DNA of 64,000 nucleotides from positions 161,057-225,056 of the forward strand of contig CAMAUZ010000001.1 of NCBI GenBank assembly GCA_945861535.1, read 5' to 3'. The position numbers and the translations under genes are program-made. The notes under the pieces were generated by a model. It was given only the letters and a program-made list of their open reading frames with translations, made no database searches and had not been told where the DNA came from. This document shows positions 50,418-60,811 of the stretch, piece by piece. Numbering within the stretch: position 1 is the stretch's first letter; every line of letters starts with the position of its first letter. Source of the DNA: Akkermansia muciniphila. Its GTDB lineage: Bacteria; Verrucomicrobiota; Verrucomicrobiia; Limisphaerales; BJHT01.

Positions 50418-50696
50418 CGTAGCCGCCGAGGTGACGAGGCGGAGGCGGCGCGAGCGAACGGTCCGGGAATCCGCCTGCCAACGGACCGCGCTCTCGTCCC
50501 TGTAGGAGTCGAGGTAACGAGACTCCAACCTCCGTCCGCGCAAGGCCCGCCCGAAAACACCCCAAGCTGCGTCTTGCAACCAAGTTTCGGTTCCACACGC
50601 CTCGCCCAAGTCAGCCCGCAAGACTCAGTTCGCTGCCCACGCGGAAAAGGTCAGAGCCTCCTTACGTCGTCTCCTACAGGAAGTCGGCGGCTACGG
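50418..50696. repeat. Composite inverted repeat (CGTAGCCGCCGA family)
   Basis: CGTAGCCGCCGAGGTGACGA at 50418 faces AGTCGGCGGCTACGG ending at 50696. Inside, CCTGTAGGAGTCGAGGTAAC near 50499 faces TACGTCGTCTCCTACAGG near 50663. The same family occurs at 13247-13326. No gene is seen in 50392-50749. Confidence 0.75.
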
Positions 50697-50749
50697 TGCC
50701 AAACCCCCGTCTCGACACCGCGCCGTCCCGCGCTTCATCCTCCGCCCGT

Positions 50750-51103
50750 ATGCTCAAAGTCTATGCTTACTCCGGCTGCGGCACTTGCCGGCAGGCACTC
50801 AAGTTTCTCAACGCCCGCAGCATCGCGCACACCGTCGTCGCCATCCGCGAACAGCCGCCGACCGTGGCCGAACTGAAGCGGATGCTCGCCCAGTACGGCG
50901 GCGACGTGCGCAAGCTGTTCAACACTTCGGGTCAGGATTATCGCGCTATCGGACTCGGCCCAAAACTCGCGTCGCTGCCAATCGCCGAAGCCTTCGCCCT
51001 GCTGGCGAATAACGGCAACCTCGTGAAACGTCCGTTCGCGGTGACGAAGGACGGTGGTCGCGTTGGCTTCCGCGAAGATGAGTGGGCCGCGTGGCTGCAA
51101 TGA
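50750..51103 (+). CDS. Spx/ArsC-like thioredoxin-fold protein
   Basis: 117 aa. Seen: KVYAYSGCGTCRQALKFLNA (CxxC redox motif at the N-terminus), VVAIREQPPTVAELKRML, LFNTSGQDYRAIGL and ANNGNLVKRPFAV. This is the arsenate reductase/Spx/MgsR family. The G-C-G-T-C motif and RPF region fit; arsenate reduction is possible but Spx-like or general redox roles are equally so. Stands alone between repeat clusters. Confidence 0.85.
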   Translation: MLKVYAYSGCGTCRQALKFLNARSIAHTVVAIREQPPTVAELKRMLAQYGGDVRKLFNTSGQDYRAIGLGPKLASLPIAEAFALLANNGNLVKRPFAVTKDGGRVGFREDEWAAWLQ

Positions 51104-51131
51104 TCCCGGCAACGACCAATCGGAAATTAGA

Positions 51132-51228
51132 AACCACGGATGGACACGGATGAAAACCAAGCAGGACTGCATTGCTCACCTCGCGACCGTCACGTTTTCC
51201 CCATTCCCATCCGCGTCCATCCGTGGTT
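51132..51228. repeat. 21-bp inverted repeat (AACCACGGATGGACACGGATG family)
   Basis: AACCACGGATGGACACGGAT at 51132 is matched by ATCCGCGTCCATCCGTGGTT ending at 51228 with one mismatch in the arms. A similar ACCACAGATGGACACGGA occurs near 41583. It lies just ahead of recQ. Confidence 0.75.
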
Positions 51229-51289
51229 AAAAATCCGCCTTTGAAACCGTGCGACGCGCCCCGTGCGTTGCCGTAAAAAACCACCTGCC

Positions 51290-53503
51290 ATGCCCACCGC
51301 CCAACCCACCGGACATGACCTCCTCACGCCGCTGAAGGAGGTCTTTGGCTACACCTCGTTCCGCCCGTTGCAGGAGGAAATCATCCGCGACGCCCTCGCG
51401 GGAAAGGACGTGTTTGCGCTGCTGCCCACGGGCGGCGGCAAGTCGCTGTGCTTCCAGCTCCCCGCGCTCGTGCGCCCCGGCCTGACCGTCGTGATCTCGC
51501 CGCTGATCGCGTTGATGAAAGACCAGGTGGACGCCCTCCAGGCCAGCGGCGTTGCGGCCACGTTTCTGAACTCCTCCCTCGCCGCCGGGGAATCGCGCCC
51601 GATCCTGCGCGGCCTGCACAACGGCGAGTTCCGCCTGCTCTACGTCGCGCCCGAGCGCCTCATGCTGTCGGGCTTTCTCGAAGACCTGAAACGCTGGAAC
51701 GTGAACCTCTTCGCCATTGATGAAGCGCACTGCATCAGCGAGTGGGGCCACGATTTCCGCCCCGAATACCGGCAGATCGCCGAGCTGCGCAAACAGTTCC
51801 CGCAGGTGCCCTGCATGGCCCTGACCGCCACCGCCACCGAGCGCGTTCGCACGGACATCGTCGCACAATTGCAACTGCGCGAGCCGGGCATCTACGTCGC
51901 CAGTTTCAACCGCCCAAATCTCAGCTACCGCGTCGCGCCCAAGAGCAGCGGCTACCGGCAGATCCTCGAATTCCTCCGCGCCCGCCCGAAGGAAAGCGGC
52001 ATCATCTATTGCGCCAGCCGCGCCGCCACCGAGTCGCTCGTGGACAAGCTCGTCACCGACGGCATCAAGGCCGGCACCTACCACGCGGGCATGGAGAAGG
52101 AGGACCGGAGCAAGAACCAGGCGAAATTCCTGCGCGACGAAATCCGCGTCATCTGCGCTACCATCGCGTTCGGCATGGGCATCAACAAACCCAACGTCCG
52201 CTTTGTCATCCACCACGACCTGCCGAAAAACATCGAGGGCTACTATCAGGAAACCGGCCGCGCCGGCCGCGACGGTCTGCCCGGCGAATGCCTCCTGATG
52301 TTCAGCCCTGGTGACGTCATCAAGCAGCTCCGTTTCATCGACGAGAAGCCCGACGAAGCCGAGCGCCGCATCGCCCGCGAGCAGTTGCAGACCATGGTCC
52401 ACTACGCCGAGATCAACGAATGCCGCCGCGCCGCGCTCCTTGATTACTTCGGCGAGACTTACCCCGACTCCAACTGCGGCGCGTGCGACAACTGCCTCGC
52501 GCCGCGCTCGACCTTCGACGGTACGCTCGCCGCGCAAAAGCTCCTGAGCTGCGTCTTTCGCATCAAACAAAAGAGCGGTTTCAATGTGGGCCTGAACCAC
52601 GTCATCGCCGTGCTTACCGGCGGCGACACCGACCGCGTGCGCCAGTGGCGGCACCACGAGCTTTCCACCTACGGCATCGGCAATGAGCACACGCGCCTGG
52701 AATGGGGCACCATCGCGCGCGAGTTGATGCGCCTGGGCTACCTCGCGCAAAGCACCGGCCAGTTCCCCACCATCGAGCTGGCCCCCGAGGGTCTCGCCGC
52801 ACTGAAGGAACGCCGCAAAATCACGCTCACCAAACCGATGGCCGCGCCCCAGGCCGCCACCCAGCGTGCCGGCGACATCGCGTGCGACGAACTCCTCTTC
52901 GACAAACTCCGCACCCTCCGCCAGCAGCTCGCCGACGCCCAGGGCGTGCCGCCTTACATCGTTTTCGGCGACAACTCGCTCCGTCTCATGGCGCGCAATT
53001 ATCCCGCAAACGAAGCCGACTTCCGCTGCATCTCCGGCGTCGGCGACGCCAAGTGGCGTTCCTACGGCCCGGCCTTCCTCGAGGAAATCCGCGCCCACCT
53101 CGCCGCCAATCCGCGCCAGATGTTTGCCGAGGAATTGCAGGCCGTCACCAGCTTCGGCCCCGCGAAATCCCGCGGCGAACTCCTCACCGAAACCGTCCGC
53201 GAGAGCCTGCGCCAGTTCCGCTCCGGCCTCGACCTTGCCACCATTGCGCGCAACCGGGGCTTCAGCGAAAGCACTATCTCCGGCCATCTCGCCAGCGTCA
53301 TCGAGGCCGGCGAGAAAATCGACCTCGACAAAATTTTTACTGCCGACGACGCGAAGGAAATGCGCTCCGCCTTCGAGAAAGCCGGCTGGCAGACCCTCAG
53401 CGGCGCGCACGAGCTGCTGCGCGGCCGGTTCGACTACGGCAAGCTCCGCGTCTTCCGCGCCGCCCACGGCCCGCGCGATGCCGGGGCAGGGCGGTCGAAT
53501 TGA
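51290..53503 (+). CDS. recQ: ATP-dependent DNA helicase RecQ
   Basis: 737 aa. A 3'-5' DNA helicase of recombination and replication repair. Seen: LLPTGGGKSLCFQLPALV (Walker A), DEAHCISEWGHDFRPEYRQI (motif II and the aromatic loop), IIYCASRAATESLVDKLV, QETGRAGRDGLPGE (motif VI), zinc-binding cysteines in INECRRAALLDYFGETYPDS and NCGACDNC, a winged-helix RQC, an HRDC domain (LFDKLRTLRQQLADAQGVPP) and a C-terminal HTH_40-like stretch with LDLATIARNRGFSESTISGH. All key motifs are intact; ATG 51290 was chosen over an upstream frame start at 51263. Confidence 0.95.
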   Translation: MPTAQPTGHDLLTPLKEVFGYTSFRPLQEEIIRDALAGKDVFALLPTGGGKSLCFQLPALVRPGLTVVISPLIALMKDQVDALQASGVAATFLNSSLAAGESRPILRGLHNGEFRLLYVAPERLMLSGFLEDLKRWNVNLFAIDEAHCISEWGHDFRPEYRQIAELRKQFPQVPCMALTATATERVRTDIVAQLQLREPGIYVASFNRPNLSYRVAPKSSGYRQILEFLRARPKESGIIYCASRAATESLVDKLVTDGIKAGTYHAGMEKEDRSKNQAKFLRDEIRVICATIAFGMGINKPNVRFVIHHDLPKNIEGYYQETGRAGRDGLPGECLLMFSPGDVIKQLRFIDEKPDEAERRIAREQLQTMVHYAEINECRRAALLDYFGETYPDSNCGACDNCLAPRSTFDGTLAAQKLLSCVFRIKQKSGFNVGLNHVIAVLTGGDTDRVRQWRHHELSTYGIGNEHTRLEWGTIARELMRLGYLAQSTGQFPTIELAPEGLAALKERRKITLTKPMAAPQAATQRAGDIACDELLFDKLRTLRQQLADAQGVPPYIVFGDNSLRLMARNYPANEADFRCISGVGDAKWRSYGPAFLEEIRAHLAANPRQMFAEELQAVTSFGPAKSRGELLTETVRESLRQFRSGLDLATIARNRGFSESTISGHLASVIEAGEKIDLDKIFTADDAKEMRSAFEKAGWQTLSGAHELLRGRFDYGKLRVFRAAHGPRDAGAGRSN

Positions 53504-53588
53504 GTCCGAACGCCGGAAATTGAACGACGGCTGGGCACGGATAAAAACGGCGTCGCAGAGCCGCTTCCGGCGGTGTGCCGGCTTTGGA

Positions 53589-53659
53589 GTGCGGTGACTT
53601 GTCACCGCTTTTGCAAGGCGACAAGTCGCCTGCGCAAAAGCGGTGACGAGTTACCGCAC
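53589..53659. repeat. 71-bp inverted repeat (GTGCGGTGAC family)
   Basis: GTGCGGTGACTTGTCACCGC at 53589 is matched by AAGCGGTGACGAGTTACCGC ending at 53658, around an inner GGCGACAAGTCGCC dyad. It lies after recQ and before the convergent aquaporin terminator. Confidence 0.78.
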
Positions 53660-53722
53660 CCCAAACCGCAGCGGCACCGCTCATTCCCTCGGGGTGGACA
53701 CGGCTCCCGCAGTGAAAGAAAA

Positions 53723-53747
53723 AGCGCCGGGCATTGATCCCGGCGCT
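53723..53747. terminator. Bidirectional intrinsic terminator
   Basis: AGCGCCGGG and CCCGGCGCT form a 9-bp stem with loop CATTGAT, with TTTTTC after it on the plus strand and a T-run (CTTTTTCTTTC) on the minus strand. It would end the minus-strand aquaporin transcript and any transcript coming from recQ. Confidence 0.85.
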
Positions 53748-53783
53748 CGTTTTTCTCTTCGGAGATCGCTTTCGTCCCGCCGC

Positions 53784-54877
<1,094 letters not shown>

Positions 54878-55038
54878 TTCTAATGCGCGTTCAAGATTGG
54901 ACTAATTCGCTGGGTCTTTTCGCCGCTGGCGGCGTTGCCCGTCAGTCACAGATCCCGGTTGGAGATGCTCCTTCCTCGCGCCTTGCCAGCGGCGAAAATC
55001 CCGGCGCGCCTCAGTCCAATCTTGAACGCGCATTAGAA
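54878..55038. mobile_element. 161-bp MITE-like palindrome
   Basis: TTCTAATGCGCGTTCAAGAT (26-bp arm at 54878-54903) is perfectly matched in reverse at 55013-55038, with inner arms TTTCGCCGCTGGC and GCCAGCGGCGAAA. TCA occurs directly on both sides (54875-54877 and 55039-55041), as a 3-bp target duplication would give. The long terminal repeats and no coding capacity fit a miniature inverted-repeat element, but no transposase with the same ends is in the window. The 240 nt after it, to 55278, contain no visible gene. Confidence 0.6.
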
Positions 55039-55278
55039 TCAGCGGGCACCAGTCTTTGAGCGCGAAGCGCATTGTGGTGGGCAGGAAGGCGGCCGGTCGT
55101 GCCGGCCCACGGTGGCAGCTTTTCGGGATGCGCCTCGCCCGGATTCCGGCGGCGGAGATATTCGGCCCTTTGTTCCGCGCCCAATGTCAGGAAGCTACGC
55201 CGCAGGTTTCAACGCTCGGATTTAATGAGCAATGCTCACGCCTGCTTCGGGAGGAGGCCTGCCATTTTGGCGCGCCGC

Positions 55279-58200
55279 TCAGTTCACGAAGATCAGTTCA
55301 TTCGCCTCGAGCAGGACCTGCGCGAACTTTTCCCACGCGGTGAGGGACTTGGGCTTGACCACGCGGGCGGGGCTTTTGCCGCCGACCGGCCCGGCGAACT
55401 GCGTCATCGCGTTCCATTCCTGCCCTTGCGCGTCCACCAGGCGGATGACGGGCGCCCAGGTGAAGGTGTCGAAGGACGGGTCTTGCAGGGAGTCGGTGAT
55501 GAAATCGAGCGTGTCGCCTTTGCGCACGACGACTTTGTCGAAGCGCGTGGGCTGGCTGGTGTTGAACACTTTCCAGCGACCCAGTTCGCCGGTGCGGCTG
55601 GAGACAATGATGCCCATCACGCCGTCGCCGCGCTTGGTGGAGTGGCTCAGGATGGCGTCAATGGAAACCGTGCCGTCGCGCGGGGCGATCCAGCGGCGCA
55701 CGACATCCTGCGTGGGATCGCCGGGCTGTCCGCCGTCGGCGGTGAGGGCCGCGCCGCCGAGTTTGGGATTGGGCACCTTGCCGGTGAGTTGCCACGCGGT
55801 GCCGGAAAAGATCGGCAGCGGTTTGAAGCCTTTCACGGCCTTGGTGGCGGGGTCGTAATTGCCGGTGCCATATTTCCAAACTTGGGAATCGCCGGCATTG
55901 ACCGGGGCTGCCTCGGAGGCGCTGGATTGCTCGTGCAGAAAATCGAGAGCCAGCAGGCGCTCGTCCGCCGTCGGCAGGCGCTGGTAGGCAAGCTGGTAGA
56001 GATGATCCACGCGCTGTTCGTCCGTGGTGCGGGCTTTGAAGTCGTCGCGTTCAATCATGCCGCGGGCCTGCTCGATGACGAAGGCGTTGTTCATCATGTA
56101 GAGCGCCTGCAAGGGGACCGTCGTGGGCATGCGCATCGGCGAGGTCATGTCGGGATTGGCGAAGTCGAAGATGCGGTAGGCATCGGGCATTTTCACGCGA
56201 TCGACCATGCCGTAAACCGTCCGGCGCGATGCCGCGGAAGACAGCGCGAGATTCACCGGCGGGCCGCCGCGCTTGGTGAAGTCCTGCTTGGCGCTGAGGA
56301 CGAGCAGCGAGTCGCGCAGGGATTCAAAATCCAGCCGCTGCAGGTTCTGCCGCCAGAAGAGGGAGTTGCCCGGATCAATCGCGGCGTTGCGCTCGACGTT
56401 GAGGCTGGCCTGCTGCCAGGTGCTGGAGAGCAGGATCGTGCGGTGGAGTTGTTTCACCGACCAGCCGTCTTCCATGAATTTCCACGCGAGATGGTCGAGC
56501 AGTTCCGGGTTGGCCGGAGCTTCCGAGCGCAGGCCGAAATCGCCCGGCGTGCGCACCAGCGCGTCGCCGAAATGCCAGAGCCAGGCGCGATTGACGAAGA
56601 CCCGCGCGGTGAGCGGGTTGTCCTTGCTGGCGACGGCCAGCGCCAAGTCGTGGCGGCCGCTGCCGTTTTTGAACGGCGCGGCTTTCGGACCCGCGAGAAT
56701 GTCGATAAACTTGCGCGGCACGACCGGGCCTTTGTTGGCCGGCTCGCCGCGGATCATGATGAACGAATCCACCGGCCGGTCTTTGTCCGTGAGCACCATC
56801 GCGCGGATGGGCGAACCGGGATGGCTCATGTTCAACTCGACGATCTTCGAGGCCTCGGCCGCCTCCGCGTTTTGAATCTTGTTGCCGATGATCCGCTGGA
56901 AGCCGCGGCGATCGAGCTTGATCGGCGAATCCTCGCCGTGCAGCACGGCGGCCAGTTGCTCGTGCGCGGGGTCGAGCTTGCCGTCCTTGCCGGTCTTCTC
57001 GACCAGCTTGTCGGTCTCTTTGAACAGCCGGGCATACGTTTGCGCCACCTCCGCAAACTGCGCCGGGGCGGTGGTGAAACTCCGCGCGACCAGCTCATTG
57101 ACCGGCCGCGTCGCGTCGGCGTTGGCGGCGAGCTTGGCGGCCAGCACTTTCGCCTCCGTGGCGAAGCGGTCGTCCGCGATGGCGCTGAAAGCCACCCACG
57201 CCGCGAACACCGGGTCGTGCGTCGCGGAGGCTTTCTTCAGCAGGTCCACCCAGTGCTCGAAAATGTCCGGGTCCAGGCCGTTCTCGCGGCCGATCTTCGC
57301 GGCGTTCTTGCCGCCGGATTTCACGACCTCGCGGGCGGCGGTCAGGTACTTCTCGGTGTTGCCGCGGAACTGGGCCAGGACCTTGTTCTCCTCGGTTTCG
57401 CGCAGCCCGGCGATGCGCTCTTCCACGGCGGCGACCTGCTTCATGTACTCCTCGTAATCCTCGCGGGATTTGCGGAACGAAATGATCGGCTCTTCGGCCG
57501 GCTCGATGGAGCTATTGAACACGCCGTGCAGGCCGTAGTAGTCGCGCTGCGAAACGGGGTCGAATTTGTGGTCGTGACAGCGCGCGCACGCCGCCGTCAT
57601 GCCCAGCAGGCCCTGCGTCACCACGTCGATCCGGTCGTCGATGACTTCGTTGATGTTCCCCATGAAGCGCTTGCCGACCGTGAGAAAACCCAGCGCTGCC
57701 AGCGACGAGCGGTCTTGCCCGAGCGGCATCCGGTCGGCGGCGATCTGCTCGATGACGAATTGGTTGAACGGCTTGTCCTGGTTGAACGCCTGGATCACGT
57801 AATCGCGATAGGTCCACGCGTAGGCGTAGGAGGCGGGGTTCTTGGGATTGTTATTCCGGTCGCCTGAGGTGTCCGCATAACGCGCCACGTCCAGCCAGTG
57901 CCGGCCCCAGCGCTCGCCGTAAGCCGGCGATCCCAGCAAGCGGTCGATCACCTTCCGAAACGCATTCGGCGAAGTGTCCGCGACGAACGCCGCGACTTCT
58001 TCGGGCGTGGGCGGCAGGCCGATGAGATCAAACGTCGCGCGCCGGATGAGTGTACGCTTGTCGGCGATGGGCGACGGCTCCATGCCTTTCGCCTGCAGCT
58101 TCGCGAGCACGAACCGATCGAGGTCGGTCTTCGCCCAGCCCTTGGGATCGCTCACCGCCGGTGCCGCCAAGTTCTTCACCGGTTGAAACGCCCAATGGTT

Positions 58201-58656
58201 CCGGGCCTTTTCGGGATCGACGGCTTGCATCGACTTCGCCCCCGCCACCGCCACGCGCGGATCGGGCGCACCGGAGCGCACCCACAATTCGAAGTCCGCG
58301 ATCACATTGTCCGGCAGCTTCGGCCCCTTGGGCGGCATCGCGGTTTCCTTGTCGTCGCTCTTGATGGATTTGAGCAACAGGCTCTTCGCGACATTCCCGG
58401 GCACCACGGCCGGGCCGGTCTCGCCGCCTTTGAGCAGCCCTTCCTTCGAGTCCACGAACAGCCCGCCCTTCAACTTCTCCGCGGTGGCACTGTGACACTT
58501 GTAGCAGTGGTCGTTCAGCACCGGGCGAATCTTCTTCTCGAAGAACGCCAGTTGGTCCGGATCGAGCTTTTCCGCCGCGGGCGGGGCCGCCAGCAACGCG
58601 ACGCCCGTGCCGCTGAACAAAACCGCCAGAATCCACCGCCGCAGTTCCACTTTCAT
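55279..58656 (-). CDS. PSCyt1/DUF1549/DUF1553 domain protein
   Basis: 1125 aa. Seen: a signal peptide (LAVLFSGTGVALLAA), the cytochrome-type CYKCH at residues 51-55, then GWAKTDLDRFVLAKLQAKGM and GERWGRHWLDVARYADTSGD (DUF1549), a second CARCHDHKFDP near 350, and a late NPLTARVFVNRAWLWHFGDA with LVRTPGDFGLRSEAPANPEL (DUF1553). This is the large PVC multi-domain protein with c-type heme motifs, thought to act in the envelope on complex carbohydrates; the reaction is unknown. Start at 58656 has an AAAAGG site; 58674 is also possible. Confidence 0.92.
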   Translation of the reverse strand: MKVELRRWILAVLFSGTGVALLAAPPAAEKLDPDQLAFFEKKIRPVLNDHCYKCHSATAEKLKGGLFVDSKEGLLKGGETGPAVVPGNVAKSLLLKSIKSDDKETAMPPKGPKLPDNVIADFELWVRSGAPDPRVAVAGAKSMQAVDPEKARNHWAFQPVKNLAAPAVSDPKGWAKTDLDRFVLAKLQAKGMEPSPIADKRTLIRRATFDLIGLPPTPEEVAAFVADTSPNAFRKVIDRLLGSPAYGERWGRHWLDVARYADTSGDRNNNPKNPASYAYAWTYRDYVIQAFNQDKPFNQFVIEQIAADRMPLGQDRSSLAALGFLTVGKRFMGNINEVIDDRIDVVTQGLLGMTAACARCHDHKFDPVSQRDYYGLHGVFNSSIEPAEEPIISFRKSREDYEEYMKQVAAVEERIAGLRETEENKVLAQFRGNTEKYLTAAREVVKSGGKNAAKIGRENGLDPDIFEHWVDLLKKASATHDPVFAAWVAFSAIADDRFATEAKVLAAKLAANADATRPVNELVARSFTTAPAQFAEVAQTYARLFKETDKLVEKTGKDGKLDPAHEQLAAVLHGEDSPIKLDRRGFQRIIGNKIQNAEAAEASKIVELNMSHPGSPIRAMVLTDKDRPVDSFIMIRGEPANKGPVVPRKFIDILAGPKAAPFKNGSGRHDLALAVASKDNPLTARVFVNRAWLWHFGDALVRTPGDFGLRSEAPANPELLDHLAWKFMEDGWSVKQLHRTILLSSTWQQASLNVERNAAIDPGNSLFWRQNLQRLDFESLRDSLLVLSAKQDFTKRGGPPVNLALSSAASRRTVYGMVDRVKMPDAYRIFDFANPDMTSPMRMPTTVPLQALYMMNNAFVIEQARGMIERDDFKARTTDEQRVDHLYQLAYQRLPTADERLLALDFLHEQSSASEAAPVNAGDSQVWKYGTGNYDPATKAVKGFKPLPIFSGTAWQLTGKVPNPKLGGAALTADGGQPGDPTQDVVRRWIAPRDGTVSIDAILSHSTKRGDGVMGIIVSSRTGELGRWKVFNTSQPTRFDKVVVRKGDTLDFITDSLQDPSFDTFTWAPVIRLVDAQGQEWNAMTQFAGPVGGKSPARVVKPKSLTAWEKFAQVLLEANELIFVN

Positions 58657-58787
58657 AACGCTGTGCCTTTTCATGTTGAGCCAATTGAAATCAGAAAAAC
58701 AAAAGGCCCGAATGACGCCGCCCGGTTTATCGCCAGGTGATTCATCATTCGGGCACTCATCGAAACCGGGCCGCCCCGCCCACCTCG

Positions 58788-60212
58788 TCAGGCGACCAAG
58801 CCCTTGACCACGCTGCCGTACACATCCGTCAGGCGGAAGTCGCGGCCGTTGTAGCGATACGTCAGCTTCTCGTGATCAAAGCCGAGCAGATGGAGAATCG
58901 TCGCGTGCAGGTCGTGGATGTGGACCTTGTTCTCCACCGCGTTGTAGCCGAACTCGTCGGACGCGCCATAGACCGTGCCGCCTTTGACACCGCCGCCGGC
59001 CATCCACGCGACGAACGACTTGTTGTGGTGATCCCGGCCGGGGTCGCCGCGCTGGCCTTTGTCGTGCCGCGGGGTGCGGCCGAATTCGCCGTTCCACACG
59101 ACCAGCGTCTGGTCGAGCAGCCCGCGCTGCTTGAGATCCTTGAGCAGCGCACCGATGGCTTGGTCGCATTCGCCTGCCTTGGTGCGCAGGTTTTTCTCGA
59201 CCGCCGTATGATGATCCCAGCCGCCGTGCCAGGCCTGCACGAAGCGCACGCCCTTCTCGACCAACCGCCGCGCGATCAACATCTGCCGGCCCTGCGCGGT
59301 ATCACCGTACATGTCGCGCACCGCCTGCGATTCCTTCGCGATGTCGAACGCATCCACCGCCTCGGTCTGCATCTGATACGCCAGTTCGAACGACTGGATG
59401 CGGGCCTCGAGGGCCGCCTCGCGCTTGAGCCGCTCGTTGTGCATTTCGTTCAGCTTCTTCAGCAGATCCAACTGCTTGCGCTGCTCGGAGCTGGTCTCGT
59501 GATAATTCTTCAGGTTCTCGATCAGCTTCTCGACGCTCAGGTTCGCCGTGTTGATGCTCGTGCCCTGATACGCGCCCGGCAGGAACGCCGACCGCCAGTT
59601 GGCCGAACCGCCCAGCGCGTTGCCGCCCGGGGCCAGCGCGATGAAACCCGGCAGATTTTGGTTCACCGTGCCCAGGCCGTAGGTCACCCACGCACCCATC
59701 GACGGCTTCACCATCCGGCCCGAACCCGTGTTCATCATCACCGTCGCGAACTCATGCGCGGGAATGTCCGTGTGCATCGAGCGGATCACCGCCACGTCGT
59801 CAATGCACTCGCCGATCTTGGGGAAAATCTCGCTCACCTCGACGCCCGACTTGCCGGACTTTTTGAACTTGAACACCGGCGGCAGCGGCACGCCGCCAAT
59901 CGCCGAAATGTTCTGCTCGCCGTGCTTGGCCAACCCCGGCTTCGGATCCCAGGTGTCGATGTGCGACGGCCCGCCCTGCGCGAAAATGTGGATGACGTGC
60001 TTGGCCTTGGCCGAGAAGTGCGAGTTCTTCGGCGCGAGCGGCGAGATGCTCGTCCCCGCCGCGCTGCCAGTGCTGGTGAGCAACTGCTCGCCGAGCATCG
60101 CCGCCAAACCCAGCCCGCCCATGCCGGTGCCGAAGCGGTTCAAAAACTGGCGGCGGGTCTGAAACGCGTCTTCGAGACGAGGGGTGTGATTGCGGCTAAA
60201 CATCGATTCCAT
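58788..60212 (-). CDS. DUF1501 domain protein, Tat exported
   Basis: 474 aa. Seen: Tat-type signal RRQFLNRFGTGMGGLGLAAM, AKHVIHIFAQGGPSHIDTWD, HEFATVMMNTGSGRMVKPSM, VRFVQAWHGGWDHHTAVEKN and WNGEFGRTPRHDKGQRGDPG, with HHNKSFVAWMAGGGVKGGTV at the end. This is the DUF1501 pattern, a fold related to alkaline-phosphatase/sulfatase-like enzymes. It is transcribed ahead of the DUF1553 gene, its usual partner, 131 bp apart. Function unknown; often encoded many times in PVC genomes. Confidence 0.92.
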   Translation of the reverse strand: MESMFSRNHTPRLEDAFQTRRQFLNRFGTGMGGLGLAAMLGEQLLTSTGSAAGTSISPLAPKNSHFSAKAKHVIHIFAQGGPSHIDTWDPKPGLAKHGEQNISAIGGVPLPPVFKFKKSGKSGVEVSEIFPKIGECIDDVAVIRSMHTDIPAHEFATVMMNTGSGRMVKPSMGAWVTYGLGTVNQNLPGFIALAPGGNALGGSANWRSAFLPGAYQGTSINTANLSVEKLIENLKNYHETSSEQRKQLDLLKKLNEMHNERLKREAALEARIQSFELAYQMQTEAVDAFDIAKESQAVRDMYGDTAQGRQMLIARRLVEKGVRFVQAWHGGWDHHTAVEKNLRTKAGECDQAIGALLKDLKQRGLLDQTLVVWNGEFGRTPRHDKGQRGDPGRDHHNKSFVAWMAGGGVKGGTVYGASDEFGYNAVENKVHIHDLHATILHLLGFDHEKLTYRYNGRDFRLTDVYGSVVKGLVA

Positions 60213-60556
60213 AAAATATTTTTCCGTTTTGGTGGTTTCCCGACGGGAACCTTTTCCCATTCATTCAGGCGGGCGCCCCCGCGCGACACCGTGTTTTTGC
60301 ACTGCCCGCCGCCGCTTTCGACGCCACCGGGCGGGGCTGAAAAACCACGCTGGCAAGGCAGACGGAGTGACCGTGCCAAAGGTTACATCAACAACGGCCC
60401 GGCCCACCCCCCGGAGCGCGGCTGTGTCGCAGCGACCAGCCGCAGCAGCTCCGCACCGACGGACGCGTGCGAAAGCAGCAACCTGGCTCGACGTTGGGCG
60501 TGCTGCGGCTGATCCCGCCCGGCGCGGGACACAGCCGCGCTCCACGTACCGCCCCC

Positions 60557-60711
60557 GTAGCGCAGGTTTCCAAACCTGCTGTATCGCCGATTTCCAAATC
60601 GGCAGGGGCCGGGCATTTCGGGCGCGTGCGACCAGTCGAGGCGTTGCGGGTGACCGGACCGCCCGCGGGTTTGGAAACCCGCGATACAGCAGACTTGGAA
60701 GTCTGCGCTAC
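60557..60711. repeat. 155-bp inverted repeat (GTAGCGCAG family)
   Basis: GTAGCGCAGGTTTCCAAACC at 60557 and ACTTGGAAGTCTGCGCTAC ending at 60711 form arms of about 47 bp with a few mismatches; CTGTATCGC/GCGATACAG lies within both. Other short dyads (TTGGAAATCGG-like and TTTCCAAATCGG) repeat inside. The gap 60213-60811 holds this element and no clear gene. Confidence 0.8.
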
Positions 60712-60811
60712 ACGGGAGGGGCAGGGCGCAGATGCGCCGCGTCCCCTCATCATTTTCCCCGGCATGGCTTTTTGCCGTTGCCTCCCTAATCTCCGCCGCA
60801 CTCGCGAAATC

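Noticed and set aside
55072..57867. Long plus-strand frame opposite the DUF1553 gene
   Set aside because: No motifs are present; the minus-strand protein has heme and DUF1549/DUF1553 motifs throughout.
58737..60512. Plus-strand frame opposite the DUF1501 gene
   Set aside because: Its His/Arg-rich antisense character and lack of motifs make it a shadow of the minus-strand gene.
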